Below are positions 19,240 to 28,200 of a stretch of DNA of 55,368 nucleotides, in pieces (the stretch's first letter is position 1; each line of letters starts with the position of its first letter). Under the pieces are notes generated by a model. It was not told the origin of the DNA. It ran no database searches and saw only the letters and a program-made list of their open reading frames with translations. The position numbers were made by a program, and so were the translations under genes. This stretch comes from Polyangiaceae bacterium (GTDB taxonomy: Bacteria; Myxococcota_A; Polyangia; Polyangiales; Polyangiaceae): NCBI GenBank assembly GCA_020848455.1, contig JADLAB010000365.1:1-55368 (forward strand). The letters run 5' to 3'.

Positions 19240-20211
19240 TCAGGCGAGGGCCGCCGCGAGCTCGCGCCCCACCCCCCGGGCGAGCACTCCCTGCCGCGCG
19301 CGGCCGACGAGATCGCTGCGGCCGTCGCGCTCGGGGCGACCGGCGAGGCGGCGGAGCGCGCGTGCGTAGGCGGGCAGGAAGCGCACCGCGCCGGGAAGCC
19401 GGCGATAGGTCGCGCGGAGCGTGCGCAGCGTCGCCTCGAAGGCGCGGCGCTCGACCGGTCCGAAGGGGAGGCCGAAGGGGGCGCGCAGCGGCTCGGGCAT
19501 GAGCCCTGCCGTGACGAGGCGCGCGACGCGCGCGAGCCCGGGCGGGCGCAGCGCCGCGTCCGAGAAGAGGAAGCCCGCGATCGCCTGCGCCTCGGGCGTC
19601 ACGACCAGGTTCCGGATCATCCAGTCGAGGTAGCGCTCGAAGGCCGCCCAGTCGGGGGGCATGACGGCATCGGGGATGCCGAAGAGCCGCGCGAAGCGGC
19701 ACGACTCGCCGTAGTAGCGCTCGCGCTCCGCGAGCTCGAGTCGGCCGAGCACGAGCTCGTAGGCGCGGAGCGCCGAGTCGAAGAGCGTGGCGTGCACCCA
19801 GAAGAGCGCCTCGGCGTCGTTGGCGTCGTAGCGACGGAGGCCCGCGCAGCAGCCGCGCGCCGCGGCCGCGGGCAGCTCGCCCGCGATCCTCTCGTGGATG
19901 GCGTGGACGCGCCGCGCCGAGCGCTCGGCGTGCGCGCGCTCGCCGAACGCCATGGCAAAGACGTGCGCGAAGGTCCGCTGAAAGCGGCCGAAGGGGTCGG
20001 TGCGCGTGTGCGAGTGCTCGTCGACCGCGTGGGCCACGAAGGGGTGCGCCAGCTGCAGCAGCGCCGCGCGCCCGCCGCCGAGGAACACGATGCTCTCGCG
20101 CAAGACCCGCCATGCGACCGTGTCCGGCCCGAAGATGCCGGCGCGGGCGTCGGGCGCCTCGCGCGCCAGCTGTGCGAGGGAGCGCTCGAGATCCGCGCGG
20201 CCGACGTGCAT
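19240..20211 (-). CDS. DUF2236 (MpaB/Lcp-like oxygenase) family protein
   Basis: The 323-residue cytoplasmic protein matches the DUF2236 family, which includes the rubber oxygenase Lcp and MpaB, enzymes or putative enzymes binding haem b. Visible landmarks are the N-terminal ESIVFLGGGRAALLQLAHP, the His-rich HAVDEHSHTRTDPFGR, the conserved FWVHATLFDSAL and PPDWAAFERYLDWM near residue 190. His residues in the first two motifs are candidate haem or metal ligands. No signal peptide is present. The ATG at 20211 is preceded by TAGCAT 6 nt upstream. The 80-bp gap to the hydrolase stop contains GGGCC/GGCCC repeats that may serve as a terminator. Confidence 0.85.
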   Translation of the reverse strand: MHVGRADLERSLAQLAREAPDARAGIFGPDTVAWRVLRESIVFLGGGRAALLQLAHPFVAHAVDEHSHTRTDPFGRFQRTFAHVFAMAFGERAHAERSARRVHAIHERIAGELPAAAARGCCAGLRRYDANDAEALFWVHATLFDSALRAYELVLGRLELAERERYYGESCRFARLFGIPDAVMPPDWAAFERYLDWMIRNLVVTPEAQAIAGFLFSDAALRPPGLARVARLVTAGLMPEPLRAPFGLPFGPVERRAFEATLRTLRATYRRLPGAVRFLPAYARALRRLAGRPERDGRSDLVGRARQGVLARGVGRELAAALA

Positions 20212-20217
20212 GCGCCC

Positions 20218-20223
20218 ATGCTA
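20218..20223 (-). promoter_or_regulatory. -10-like hexamer TAGCAT before DUF2236 gene
   Basis: The minus-strand TAGCAT ends 6 nt before the ATG at 20211 and there is no SD between them. It is one of the strict TAnnnT examples in this window. Confidence 0.4.
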
Positions 20224-20351
20224 CAGCCGGGCACCCTCCGGAGCACGTCGGGCACGCGCACATCGGCTATGCTGCGGACTGGCCGCGGCCCGGGTCGCGC
20301 GCCGAGGCCGCGGCGGGAACAAGCTGGCGCGCGCCGACATTGTACTTGCCG

Positions 20352-21023
20352 ATGCGATCCGTCCGTTCGCGCTCGCGGCTCGTGGCCGCCCTCTGGGTCG
20401 TGGTCGGCGCCGTGACCGGTTGCGACGAGCCCGGCGCGCCGCCGAGCGCGAGCGCCGCTGCGAGCGCGCCCCGGGCTCCGGGCGCGTCGCCGGCCGCGAA
20501 GGCGCCGAGCCCGCCGCCGGCACCCCTGCCCGTCGTCCCCTCCACGCGCCCGAGCGCGCCGTCGCCGGACGAGCTCGACGAGCCGCCTGGCGCCGGCACG
20601 GCGCTCGCGAGCGGCGCGGCCGAGCCGGGCGAGGAGGAGGGCGCAGAGGGCGCCTGCGCCGCGAAGAACGCCGCGCTCAAGCCGCTGCAGTTGCTGGCGT
20701 TCACGTTCACGTCGAAGGTCGACAAGCGCATGCCGACCGACACGCTGCACGTGGCGTACCCCGGCAAGCGGGTCTGGGTGCACATGCGGCTGCGCAACCG
20801 CTCCGGCGAGGGGCGCTGCGTGCACGTCGAGTTCCGCGTGAATGGCAAGAAGCGGACGGAGGTCGAGCTCGACATCGGCGAGAGCTGGAACTGGCGCACC
20901 TACGCCTTTTTCACCCTGCGCGACAGCGACACGAGCGGGATCGTCGAGGCGCGTGTGACGGACGATCAGGGCGCGCTCGTCGTCGAGAAGAGGCTCGGCA
21001 TCCTGCCGCCGAAGCGCAACTGA
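20352..21023 (+). CDS. DUF2914-like lipoprotein
   Basis: The 223-residue exported protein has a lipoprotein signal (VTGC, about residue 24), a Pro/Ala/Ser linker of about 75 residues, and a C-terminal domain of roughly 110 residues. That domain (VWVHMRLRNRSGEGRCVHVE, then WNWRTYAFFTLRDSDTSGI and VRVTDDQG-like ends) resembles DUF2914, a beta-rich domain found in bacterial membrane and periplasmic proteins. Its function is unknown. The ATG at 20352 is preceded by TGTACTTG, which may be a -10. It diverges from the DUF2236 gene and converges on the SUMF1-fold gene, with a heptad repeat between. Confidence 0.8.
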   Translation: MRSVRSRSRLVAALWVVVGAVTGCDEPGAPPSASAAASAPRAPGASPAAKAPSPPPAPLPVVPSTRPSAPSPDELDEPPGAGTALASGAAEPGEEEGAEGACAAKNAALKPLQLLAFTFTSKVDKRMPTDTLHVAYPGKRVWVHMRLRNRSGEGRCVHVEFRVNGKKRTEVELDIGESWNWRTYAFFTLRDSDTSGIVEARVTDDQGALVVEKRLGILPPKRN

Positions 21024-21041
21024 GCGGGGTGCAGCTCTCGG

Positions 21042-21069
21042 TTTTCAGCCGTCAGCCGTCAGTCGCGAG
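21042..21069 (+). repeat. Short xxxTCAG heptad array
   Basis: Tandem 7-mers TTTTCAG, CCGTCAG, CCGTCAG and a decayed TCGCGAG lie in the 92-bp convergent gap between the DUF2914-like and SUMF1-fold genes. The unit has the same xxxTCAG pattern as the arrays at 2419-2446 and 2572-2606. Only one arm is present here. Confidence 0.55.
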
Positions 21070-21115
21070 AGCAGGGCCGCGAGCATGCAGAGCGCGACAC
21101 GGCGAGGCGCGGTCG

Positions 21116-22282
21116 TCAGGGCGCGGGCTTCGGGTTGCGCACGCAGCGGAAGCCGAGGCCGGGCACGCGGTAGTCGACGCGCGCGTTGCCGCGGTACTGT
21201 GCGCGGATGCCGAGGTGGCTGCGGTTCCAGCCGCCGCCGCGGATCATGTGCTGGGTGTGCTCGGCGCGCAGGTGGAGCGGATCGACCTCGTCCTTGCCCG
21301 AGTAGGCCTCGTAGTTGTCGAGGCACCACTCCCACACGTTGCCCGCGAGGTCGTGCAGGGCGCCGGTCGGCCACACGCGATCGCCCGCGGGGTGGGCCCC
21401 GACCGGAGAGGTGCCGCCGCCGTGGCAGCCGGCGTCGCCCGACGGCGTCGGCAGGACGTCCTGGGTGTAGTCCGCGCGCTCGCAGTCCGGCGGCTCGTCG
21501 CCCCAGGGCCACTTGCGGCCGTCGCCGCCGGTCGCTGCCCACTCCCACTGCGCCTCGGTCGGGAGTGTCTTGCCGCGCAGCTCGCAGTAGTGCTTGGCCT
21601 GGTGCCAGTCGACGTTGTTGATGGGGTGCGTCGGGCGCGCGGCGCCCTGCACGGGCTGTCCCTCGGGGGGCGGGCGCCGGGGCCCATTGGCGAACGAGCC
21701 CCACCAGTTGTTGGGTGTGCACTCGTGGGCGTCGATGCACTCGGTGTACGCGGCGGCCGTCACCTCGCCCGCGTCCATGCAGAACGGCCGCGTGAGCACG
21801 ACCTTGTGCGGCACGCCGTCGAAGTTGCGCAGGTTGGCGCCCATCACGAAGCCCTCGGGGCCGGTCGCCGGCACGTACACCTCGCCCTCGGGGCAGGCGG
21901 GCGCGCAGCGCGCCCCGGCGGCGTCGCAGCGCTCGAGGTCGTGGCACACGAGCGCGTCTCGCCCCGCGCAGCGGAGCGTGCCTCCCTCGCAGCGGCAGTC
22001 GCCGGAGCTCGTCACGGTGGCGGGGCTCGTCGTTGCGGACGGCGCCGCGGTCGCGCCCGGGACGCCGGCCGCCTCGGAGGTGGTCTCGCGCGGCGCGCCG
22101 CGCGACGGAGCGACCGACGCGCTCGCGGAGGGAGCGGTCGCTCCGCTCGCGCGCGCGGGCGCGCCGGCACCGGCCGTGGCGGTCGCGGCGGTCGCCTGCC
22201 CCGTCGCGCTCGCCGAGTTGCACGCGAGCGCGCCCGAGAGCACGAGGAGCGCGAGCGCCGTCGGACGGTCCGGACCCTGCAT
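21116..22282 (-). CDS. SUMF1/FGE-fold lipoprotein
   Basis: The 388-residue exported protein has a lipoprotein signal (ALAC, about residue 21), a long Ala/Ser/Thr linker to about residue 90, a small Cys module (DCRCEGGTLRCAGRDALVC), and a SUMF1 domain from about 140: FVMGANLRNFDGVPHKV, NNVDWHQAKHYCE, LPTEAQWEWAATGGDG, DLAGNVWEW and the closing GLGFRCVRNP. The catalytic Cys pair of true formylglycine-generating enzymes, expected just after RGGSW, is absent: the sequence there is RGGGWNRSHLGIRAQYR. It is therefore probably a binding or other non-FGE member, common in this phylum. ATG 22282 follows TAGGCA by 7 nt. It is third in a minus-strand group of exported proteins. Confidence 0.88.
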   Translation of the reverse strand: MQGPDRPTALALLVLSGALACNSASATGQATAATATAGAGAPARASGATAPSASASVAPSRGAPRETTSEAAGVPGATAAPSATTSPATVTSSGDCRCEGGTLRCAGRDALVCHDLERCDAAGARCAPACPEGEVYVPATGPEGFVMGANLRNFDGVPHKVVLTRPFCMDAGEVTAAAYTECIDAHECTPNNWWGSFANGPRRPPPEGQPVQGAARPTHPINNVDWHQAKHYCELRGKTLPTEAQWEWAATGGDGRKWPWGDEPPDCERADYTQDVLPTPSGDAGCHGGGTSPVGAHPAGDRVWPTGALHDLAGNVWEWCLDNYEAYSGKDEVDPLHLRAEHTQHMIRGGGWNRSHLGIRAQYRGNARVDYRVPGLGFRCVRNPKPAP

Positions 22283-22347
22283 CGAGGCATGCCTACCACG
22301 CTGCCGGGGGCGCGTGCGAGCCGAGCGCGCGCGGGCCGGTGCCGGCG

Positions 22348-23607
22348 TCAGCGCTCGGGCTCGGGCACGAGCGGCGCGCAGCCGCGCGCGTCGAAGGCGC
22401 CGAGCGTGAGCGCGCGCTCGTCCGAGAAGTGGCGCGCCTGGGAGAAGAGGCGCGTGAGCTCGGCGCGGGCATAGGGCTCGGTCTGCGCCCGCCGCTCGTC
22501 GGCGGCGAGCGGGATCGGCTGCAGGTAGTGGATGCGGTAGGGGCACACCGACAGGGCCGGCGGGGCGCCGCGGCGCAGCTCGATGCGCGCGACGAAGCCG
22601 AGCCCCGTCAGCATCACGCCCGTCTTCATCGACATGAGGAGGTTGCCGAGGCTGTAGAACACGGGGCGCCCCGCGAGCAGCGCCGCGCGCTGCGGGACGT
22701 GGGGGTGGTGGCCGAGCACGAGGTCGGCGCCGGCGTCGACGGCCAGCTGGAACACCGCGCGCTTGGCCGGGATGGGCGTGTCCACGTACTCGTCGAGGCC
22801 GTGGTAGCTGACGGCGACGACGTCGGCCGAGGCGCGTGCGCGCGTGATCGCGGCGACCAGAGCGTCGCGCTCCGCGGCGTCGGCCACGCGCTCCTTGCCG
22901 GGGTGGGCCGGCAGGGCCTGGTTCCAGATGGCCGTCACCGCCACGAAGGCGATGCGCAGGCCGCGCCGCTCGACGATCACGGGCTCCCAGGCGCGCGCGC
23001 GGTCGCGCCCCGCCCCGACCCAGCCGACCCCGGCGCGCTCGAGGTTGTCGAAGGTCTCGAACAGCGCCGACTCGCCGTAGTCCCAGGCGTGGTTGTTGGC
23101 GAGCGACACGAGCTCGATGCGCGCCCGCGCGAGCGCCTCGGCGCCGTTCGGCGGACCGGTGAACACGAGCCGGCTCGCGGGGTGCACCGTCTCGCCGTGC
23201 TGGTCGCTCAACACGCTCTCGAGGTTCACGAAGCGCAGATCCGCGTCGTCCCAGAGCCGCGCCACGAGCGCGAGCTCGTCGTGGCCGGGGTCGCGCAGCA
23301 GTCGCTGTCCCTCCTCGCGTCCGAGGCACACGTCGCCGCCGGCCACGAGCACGACCGGCTCGTCGGTCGCGGCCGCCGCGGCCGGTGGCTCGACCTGCCC
23401 GGTCGCGCCCGGCGCCGCCTCGCTCGTCGAGCCCGGCGCGGGCGCGCGCTCGGGCTCGTCGCTCGCGCCCGGCGCCTCGGGGGCCGTCGTCTCGGTCGCG
23501 GCAGCGGGCGCCGCGCTCGGGCGCGGGCGCTCGGCTTCGGGCTCGTCGGGCGCGCACCCGGCGCCGAGCGCACACACCACGAACAGCGGCAGGAACCGAC
23601 GGAGCAC
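22348..23607 (-). CDS. CapA/PgsA-family metallophosphatase-like lipoprotein
   Basis: This 419-residue protein has a lipoprotein signal (ALGAGC, about residue 18) and a Pro/Ala/Thr linker to about residue 85, then a PGA_cap domain. Metal-ligand motifs of this calcineurin-like family are present: GDVCLGRE, NLESV, SLANNHAWDYGE, YHGLDEYVD, LGHHPHVPQ and YSLGNLL. Members include CapA of poly-gamma-glutamate synthesis, but no capB/capC genes are nearby, so polymer synthesis is not implied. The start is GTG at 23607 with a poor SD and an ATACTT just upstream. It lies 92 bp downstream of the knottin-repeat gene and 65 bp upstream of the SUMF1-fold gene. Confidence 0.9.
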   Translation of the reverse strand: MLRRFLPLFVVCALGAGCAPDEPEAERPRPSAAPAAATETTAPEAPGASDEPERAPAPGSTSEAAPGATGQVEPPAAAAATDEPVVLVAGGDVCLGREEGQRLLRDPGHDELALVARLWDDADLRFVNLESVLSDQHGETVHPASRLVFTGPPNGAEALARARIELVSLANNHAWDYGESALFETFDNLERAGVGWVGAGRDRARAWEPVIVERRGLRIAFVAVTAIWNQALPAHPGKERVADAAERDALVAAITRARASADVVAVSYHGLDEYVDTPIPAKRAVFQLAVDAGADLVLGHHPHVPQRAALLAGRPVFYSLGNLLMSMKTGVMLTGLGFVARIELRRGAPPALSVCPYRIHYLQPIPLAADERRAQTEPYARAELTRLFSQARHFSDERALTLGAFDARGCAPLVPEPER

Positions 23608-23699
23608 CTGCGAAGTATGCGTGCCCCAGCGGCCGGCGCCAGGTGTCGGTCTCGAGGCGTACCGGCGCGAGCCACGTCACGCTCGGGCCGAGCTCCCTT

Positions 23700-25217
23700 C
23701 TAGAAGCAGAGCGCGGCGCAGTTGCCCGTCACGCAGCTCGTCCAGTTGTTGCAGCTATTGCTGGTGCAGCAGGTCTGCTGGCACTGGCCCGGCGGCGTGT
23801 TGCCGATGACGCAGTTCTGGAAGCAGGCCATCGCGCTCGAGCAGTTCGGATCGGCCAGGCACGTCTCGGTCTGCGAGCAGCAGTTGTTGACGATGCACTG
23901 GCTGCAGGGCGTGCCACCCGGGTCGAGCGAGCAGTTGCCCGCGTCGACCGGCGTGCCGCAGTGCCCGCCGCTGCACACGAGGCCGCTGCAGCACTGCGGG
24001 GTCGTGTTGCAGCTCGAGCCCGTCGGCAGGCAGCCGCCGGGGCCGCATTTGCCGCCGTTGCACTGGTTGCTGCAGCACTCGGCCGGCGTCGTGCAGTCGA
24101 AGCCGTCGAGCGTGCAGCCCGACGGGCCGCAGGTGCCGTTCGCGTTGCACTGCCCGCTGCAGCACTCCTGGTTCTGGAAGCAGAAGGCGCCGTCCGGAAC
24201 GCACTGGCCGCCGCCGCAAGTCGAGGAGTTGGGGTCGCAGAAGAAGGAGCAGCACTCCTGGTCGAAGCTGCAGAAGCCGCCGTCCGGCTGGCAGTTGCCG
24301 AAGCCGCAAGTGAAGAAGTTGGGGTCGCAGTAAAAGGAGCAGCACTCCTCGTTGAAGTTGCAGAAGGCGCCGTCGGGCTGGCAGTTGCTGAAGCCGCAGG
24401 TGAACGTGTTCGGGTTGCAGTACTGCGTGCAGCACTCGCCGTCGAAGTTGCAGAACGATCCGTCCGGCAGGCACGTGCCGCCGCCGCACACGCCGTTCGC
24501 GTTGCAGAGCTGGCTGCAGCACTCGCCGGGCGAGCCGCACGGGGTGCCGTCGGGCTGGCAGCCGCCCGGCACGCAGGTGTTGGCCTCGCAGGTGCCGGAG
24601 CAGCACTGCGAGCCCTGGGTGCAGAAGAAGCCGTTCTGCTGGCAGCTCGAGCCGCCGCAGTGGTTGTCCGTGCAGTCGAGATCGTTGCAGCACTCGCTCT
24701 TCGCGAAGCACACGGCGCCCTGCGGCTTGCACTGCGGGAACTGGCAGTAGCCGCTGGTGCACGTGAGGTTGCAGCACTCGGTCCCGAGGTCGCAGGCCGA
24801 GCCGTCGGGCTTGCACTGCGTGCCGCCGCAGAAGCCATTTTCGCATACGAAGCTGCAGCACTCGACGGCGTCGCCGCAGGGCTCGCCGTTGGGCGTGCAC
24901 TCGGAGCCGCCGCAGTAGCCGCCGAAGCAGTCGAGGTTGCAGCACTCGATGGTGGTGCTGCAGGCCTTGCCGTCGGGCTTGCAGATCGAGACCGGCTTGC
25001 AGATGCCCGTCTCGCAGGTGAGCTCGGCGCTGCAGCAGTCGCCCGACTGCTGGCAGGCGTCGCCCACCGCGGCGCAGCTCGTGGTGGTCGTCGAGCCCTC
25101 GTCGGGGTTCTCGATGCTGCGCGCCCCGCAGGACGACGCCATGACCGCCACGAGCGCCCCGAGCGCGAGCGCGCCGAGCAGGGCTCCGAGCCTCGAAGGG
25201 AAAGAGAAGGTGTGCAC
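23700..25217 (-). CDS. Exported protein with 13 tandem knottin-like Cys repeats
   Basis: The 505-residue protein starts with a hydrophobic signal ending ASSC (Cys30), a weak lipobox, then a Glu/Thr spacer. From about residue 48 to 420 there are 13 tandem repeats of 27-30 residues with cysteine spacing C-x6-C-x5-CC-x3(4,5)-C-x4(5,6)-C, for example CQPDGTPCGSPGECCSQLC. This is the six-cysteine framework of inhibitor cystine-knot peptides. Each repeat starts C-x-P-D-G-like. The last 75 residues form a different Cys-rich domain with CC and CFQNC motifs. I prefer GTG 25217, since TACGAT ends 6 nt before it; an in-frame TTG at 25235 would lie upstream of that box. CapA-like and SUMF1-fold genes follow on the same strand. 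Confidence 0.87.
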   Translation of the reverse strand: MHTFSFPSRLGALLGALALGALVAVMASSCGARSIENPDEGSTTTTSCAAVGDACQQSGDCCSAELTCETGICKPVSICKPDGKACSTTIECCNLDCFGGYCGGSECTPNGEPCGDAVECCSFVCENGFCGGTQCKPDGSACDLGTECCNLTCTSGYCQFPQCKPQGAVCFAKSECCNDLDCTDNHCGGSSCQQNGFFCTQGSQCCSGTCEANTCVPGGCQPDGTPCGSPGECCSQLCNANGVCGGGTCLPDGSFCNFDGECCTQYCNPNTFTCGFSNCQPDGAFCNFNEECCSFYCDPNFFTCGFGNCQPDGGFCSFDQECCSFFCDPNSSTCGGGQCVPDGAFCFQNQECCSGQCNANGTCGPSGCTLDGFDCTTPAECCSNQCNGGKCGPGGCLPTGSSCNTTPQCCSGLVCSGGHCGTPVDAGNCSLDPGGTPCSQCIVNNCCSQTETCLADPNCSSAMACFQNCVIGNTPPGQCQQTCCTSNSCNNWTSCVTGNCAALCF

Positions 25218-25223
25218 GGCGCC

Positions 25224-25229
25224 ATCGTA
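25224..25229 (-). promoter_or_regulatory. -10-like hexamer TACGAT of knottin-repeat gene
   Basis: The minus-strand TACGAT ends 6 nt before GTG 25217. If used, transcription starts at about the GTG itself, giving a leaderless mRNA and ruling out the upstream TTG start. Confidence 0.4.
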
Positions 25230-25292
25230 GCGCAAAAGCGGGGCGCGGCGGGCGCTCGCGGTGCGTGCCCGGCCGGGGCCGGGATGGCCGCG

Positions 25293-28200
25293 TCAGCGCT
25301 GTTTCGGCACGATGCGCCCGTCGACGAGCTCGAAGGGCAGGCGCGCGACGAGGGGCGCGAGCGCCTCGGCCGTGCGCGTGTCGACGTGCACGTCCCACAG
25401 CTTCGCCACGCCGTCGCCGAGCGTCAGCAGGCGCTCGGCCGAGGCGCCGACCCCGAGCGCCGCGAGCTCGCGGTGCGCCGGGAGCGTCGCGAGCAGGCGG
25501 CCGCTCGCCGCATCCCAGAGCCGCGCCGTGCCGTCGGTGCCGGCCGTCACGATCCGCGTGCCGCCGTCGAGCCAGTGGGCGACGACGAGCGCTCCGGTGT
25601 GACCGTCGGGCTTCGGAGCGAGCGCTTCGCCCGAGAACGCGCGGGCGAGGGCGTAGCCTTCCGTGTCGGTGTGGCTGTCGAGGGTGATGGGTGGGGCGGT
25701 CGACCCGATGGTGTGGATGCGCGCCGTGGCCGAGGTGCTCTCGATGACGAGCACGCGCTCTGCGCCGGGGGCGAGCGCGCCCTCGAGGCCCTCGACGGCG
25801 AGCAGCTCCCCGCCTGCGGGCACGCTCACGACCCGCACCGACCGCTCGGACAGCGACAACAGGAGGCGGCTACCGTCGGCGGAGAGGGCAGCGCGTGGCC
25901 GCTCGCGCGGCGCGTCCCCGGCGGCGGGCGAGGTGTACACGAGCGCGCCGGTGTCGGCGTGCCACACGCGCGCCACCTCCGCGTCGACGGTGACGATGCG
26001 GCGGCCGTCGCCGCTCAGGCCCACCATCGCGATGGGGGCCTTGTGTCCGGCGAGCACGTGGCGCCGCTCGCCCGTCGAGCTCCACACCTCGACCGCGGCG
26101 CCGTCGCCCGCGACGACCACGCCGTCGTGGCCGAAGGCGGCGTCGCGGCAGGTGCCGGTGCCGAGGCGCGCGAGGAGCCGGCCGTCGAGGTCGTAGATCG
26201 CGGCGCCGCCCTCGGCGTCGGCGACGAAGCGCTCTCCGTCGGGGCTCCACGCCGCGGCAAACGCGTGCGACACGAGGCGCCGGACGGCACGGTCGCCAGG
26301 GAAGAACGTGCCGGCGTCCGCGACGGCCTCGGTGAAGGCGTGCGGCCGCGCACCCTCGAGGCGCGCGACGCGCTCGGCGCCGCGCCACAGGGTCGCGCCC
26401 TCTTGGCTCGTCGTGACGACGTGCTCGCCGTCGGGCGCGAGCGCCGCGCGCGCCACGGCTTGCGCCTCGGAGGCTGCGTCGCCCCAGGCGGGGCGCCCGA
26501 TCGTCGCCGCGAGGCGGCTGGCGCGCGTGCTCCACACCATGACCGCGCCCGACGCGTCCGCGCTCGCGATGCGCGTGCCGTCGGGGTGGAAGGCAGCCAC
26601 GGCGACGGGCGCCGCGTGGCCGCCGAAGGCGCCGAGCGGGTGGCCCGTCGCGGCGTCCCAGAGGCGCGGGCTCGTGTCGCTCCCCACCGTCAAGAGCACG
26701 AGACCGTCGGGCGAGAAGCTCGCCGCGTGGACGTTGGCGCTCGTGATCGCCCCCTGCCACAGGAAGGTGTCGTGGCCGCCCGTCGTGGCGCGTAGCCGAC
26801 CGCTCGCCGACTCCCAGACCCGCGCGGCGTTGTCGTAGGCGACGCTCGCCACCGCCGCCGACGAGGGCGCGACGGCGAGCCAGCGCGCCGAGCTCCCCTC
26901 GGGGCCCATCGGCGTGCGCGTGCCGTCGCGCACGCCGACGAGCACGAGGCCGTGCTCCGCCTGCACGGCGAGGTGGTCGGCGTCGGCGAACGCGAGCTTC
27001 GAGACGCGCACGAGGTCGAGGGCGAGCACGCTGTCCTCGCTGCCGTCCGCGAGGCGGTGGAGCACGAGCTTGCCGCCTTCGTCGCCACTCGCCACGAGCG
27101 TGCCGTCCGGGCTCACCGCGAGATCGCGCACCGCCCGCACGCCCGCATGCTCGGCGACGGCGGCCCCGCTCGTCGCGTCGAAGAAGCGGAGCGTCCCGTC
27201 GCGCCCGCCGCTCACGAGCCGCCCGCCGCCCCAGGCCAGCGCCTCGACCGCCTTCGTGTGCCCCCCGAGTCGCAGCCGCACGACGCCGCCGTCGTCGACG
27301 ACGGCGATGCGTCCGTCCTCCGTGCCGAGCGCGAGGCGCCGCGCGTCGGGCGCCGGCACGAGCGCCGTCACCTTCGTGCCCTCGAGCGCGGTGACCCGGA
27401 AGCGCGCGGCGGTGCCGTCGAAGGCTGCCACCTCCGCGTCCTCGGTCACCGTGACGAGCGCCCCGCCCATCCAGCTCAGGTGGGCGATCGCGCGGTCGTG
27501 CGCCTGCATGCCGTAGAGCAGCGCGTCGGCCGGGCGCGTCGCGTCCGCGAGCATGGCGCGCAGGGCCGGCTCGTCGCCGCCGCGCAGGCGGGCCTCGTGC
27601 AGGAAGACGAGCGCACGCAGCGGCTTGCCGTCGACGAGCTCGCGCCGACCCTGCTCGGTGAGCAGGCGGATGGTGCGCTGGGACGCGTCGGCCTCCTGCT
27701 TCTTCGCTTCGGCCGCGTGGCCCGCGGCGACGGTCGCCATCTGCTCGGCCGCGCCGCGCTGCTGCCAGGCGAACGCGCCGAAGGTGCCGGCGAGGGCCGT
27801 GAGGAGCGCGAGCGCCCCGACCGCCCCGCGCTTGAGCCGCCGCGTGCGCCGGCCCCGGGCGCGCGACGCCTCGATGAACGCGACCTCGATGCCCACGAGC
27901 GTGTCGCGCTGGGCCTCGTAGAGCTCCTCGGCCTCGATGAGGGGCTTGCCGTCGCCGAGCAAGAGATCCGGCGCGCGCCCCTCCCTGTCCCAGCGCGCCG
28001 CCGCCGTCGCGAGCCGCGCGCGCACGCGCACGAAGACCTCGTCCTCTTCGAGCCAGCGCCGCAGGCGCTCCCAGTGCCGGAGCAGCGCCTCGTGGACGAG
28101 CTCGACGGCCTCGGGCGCGCCATCGCCCGCCTCGCGCGTCGTGACGAGGCGCGCCTCGGTCAGGCGATCGAGCACGACGACGCGGTCGTCGCGCGCGCCG

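Noticed and set aside
22348-23607. Poly-gamma-glutamate capsule locus
   Set aside because: Only the CapA-like gene is present; there is no capB ligase, capC or pgdS-like gene nearby, and CapA-fold proteins are widespread outside capsule loci.
23700-25217. CRISPR-like or DNA-level repeat explanation for the periodic sequence
   Set aside because: The periodicity is about 85-90 bp, imperfect at DNA level, and follows codons with strict Cys spacing, so it is a protein repeat, not an array of repeats and spacers.
25218-25235. TTG 25235 as start of the knottin-repeat gene
   Set aside because: The extension is six residues with no SD, and the likely -10 TACGAT lies inside it; GTG 25217 begins the signal peptide directly.
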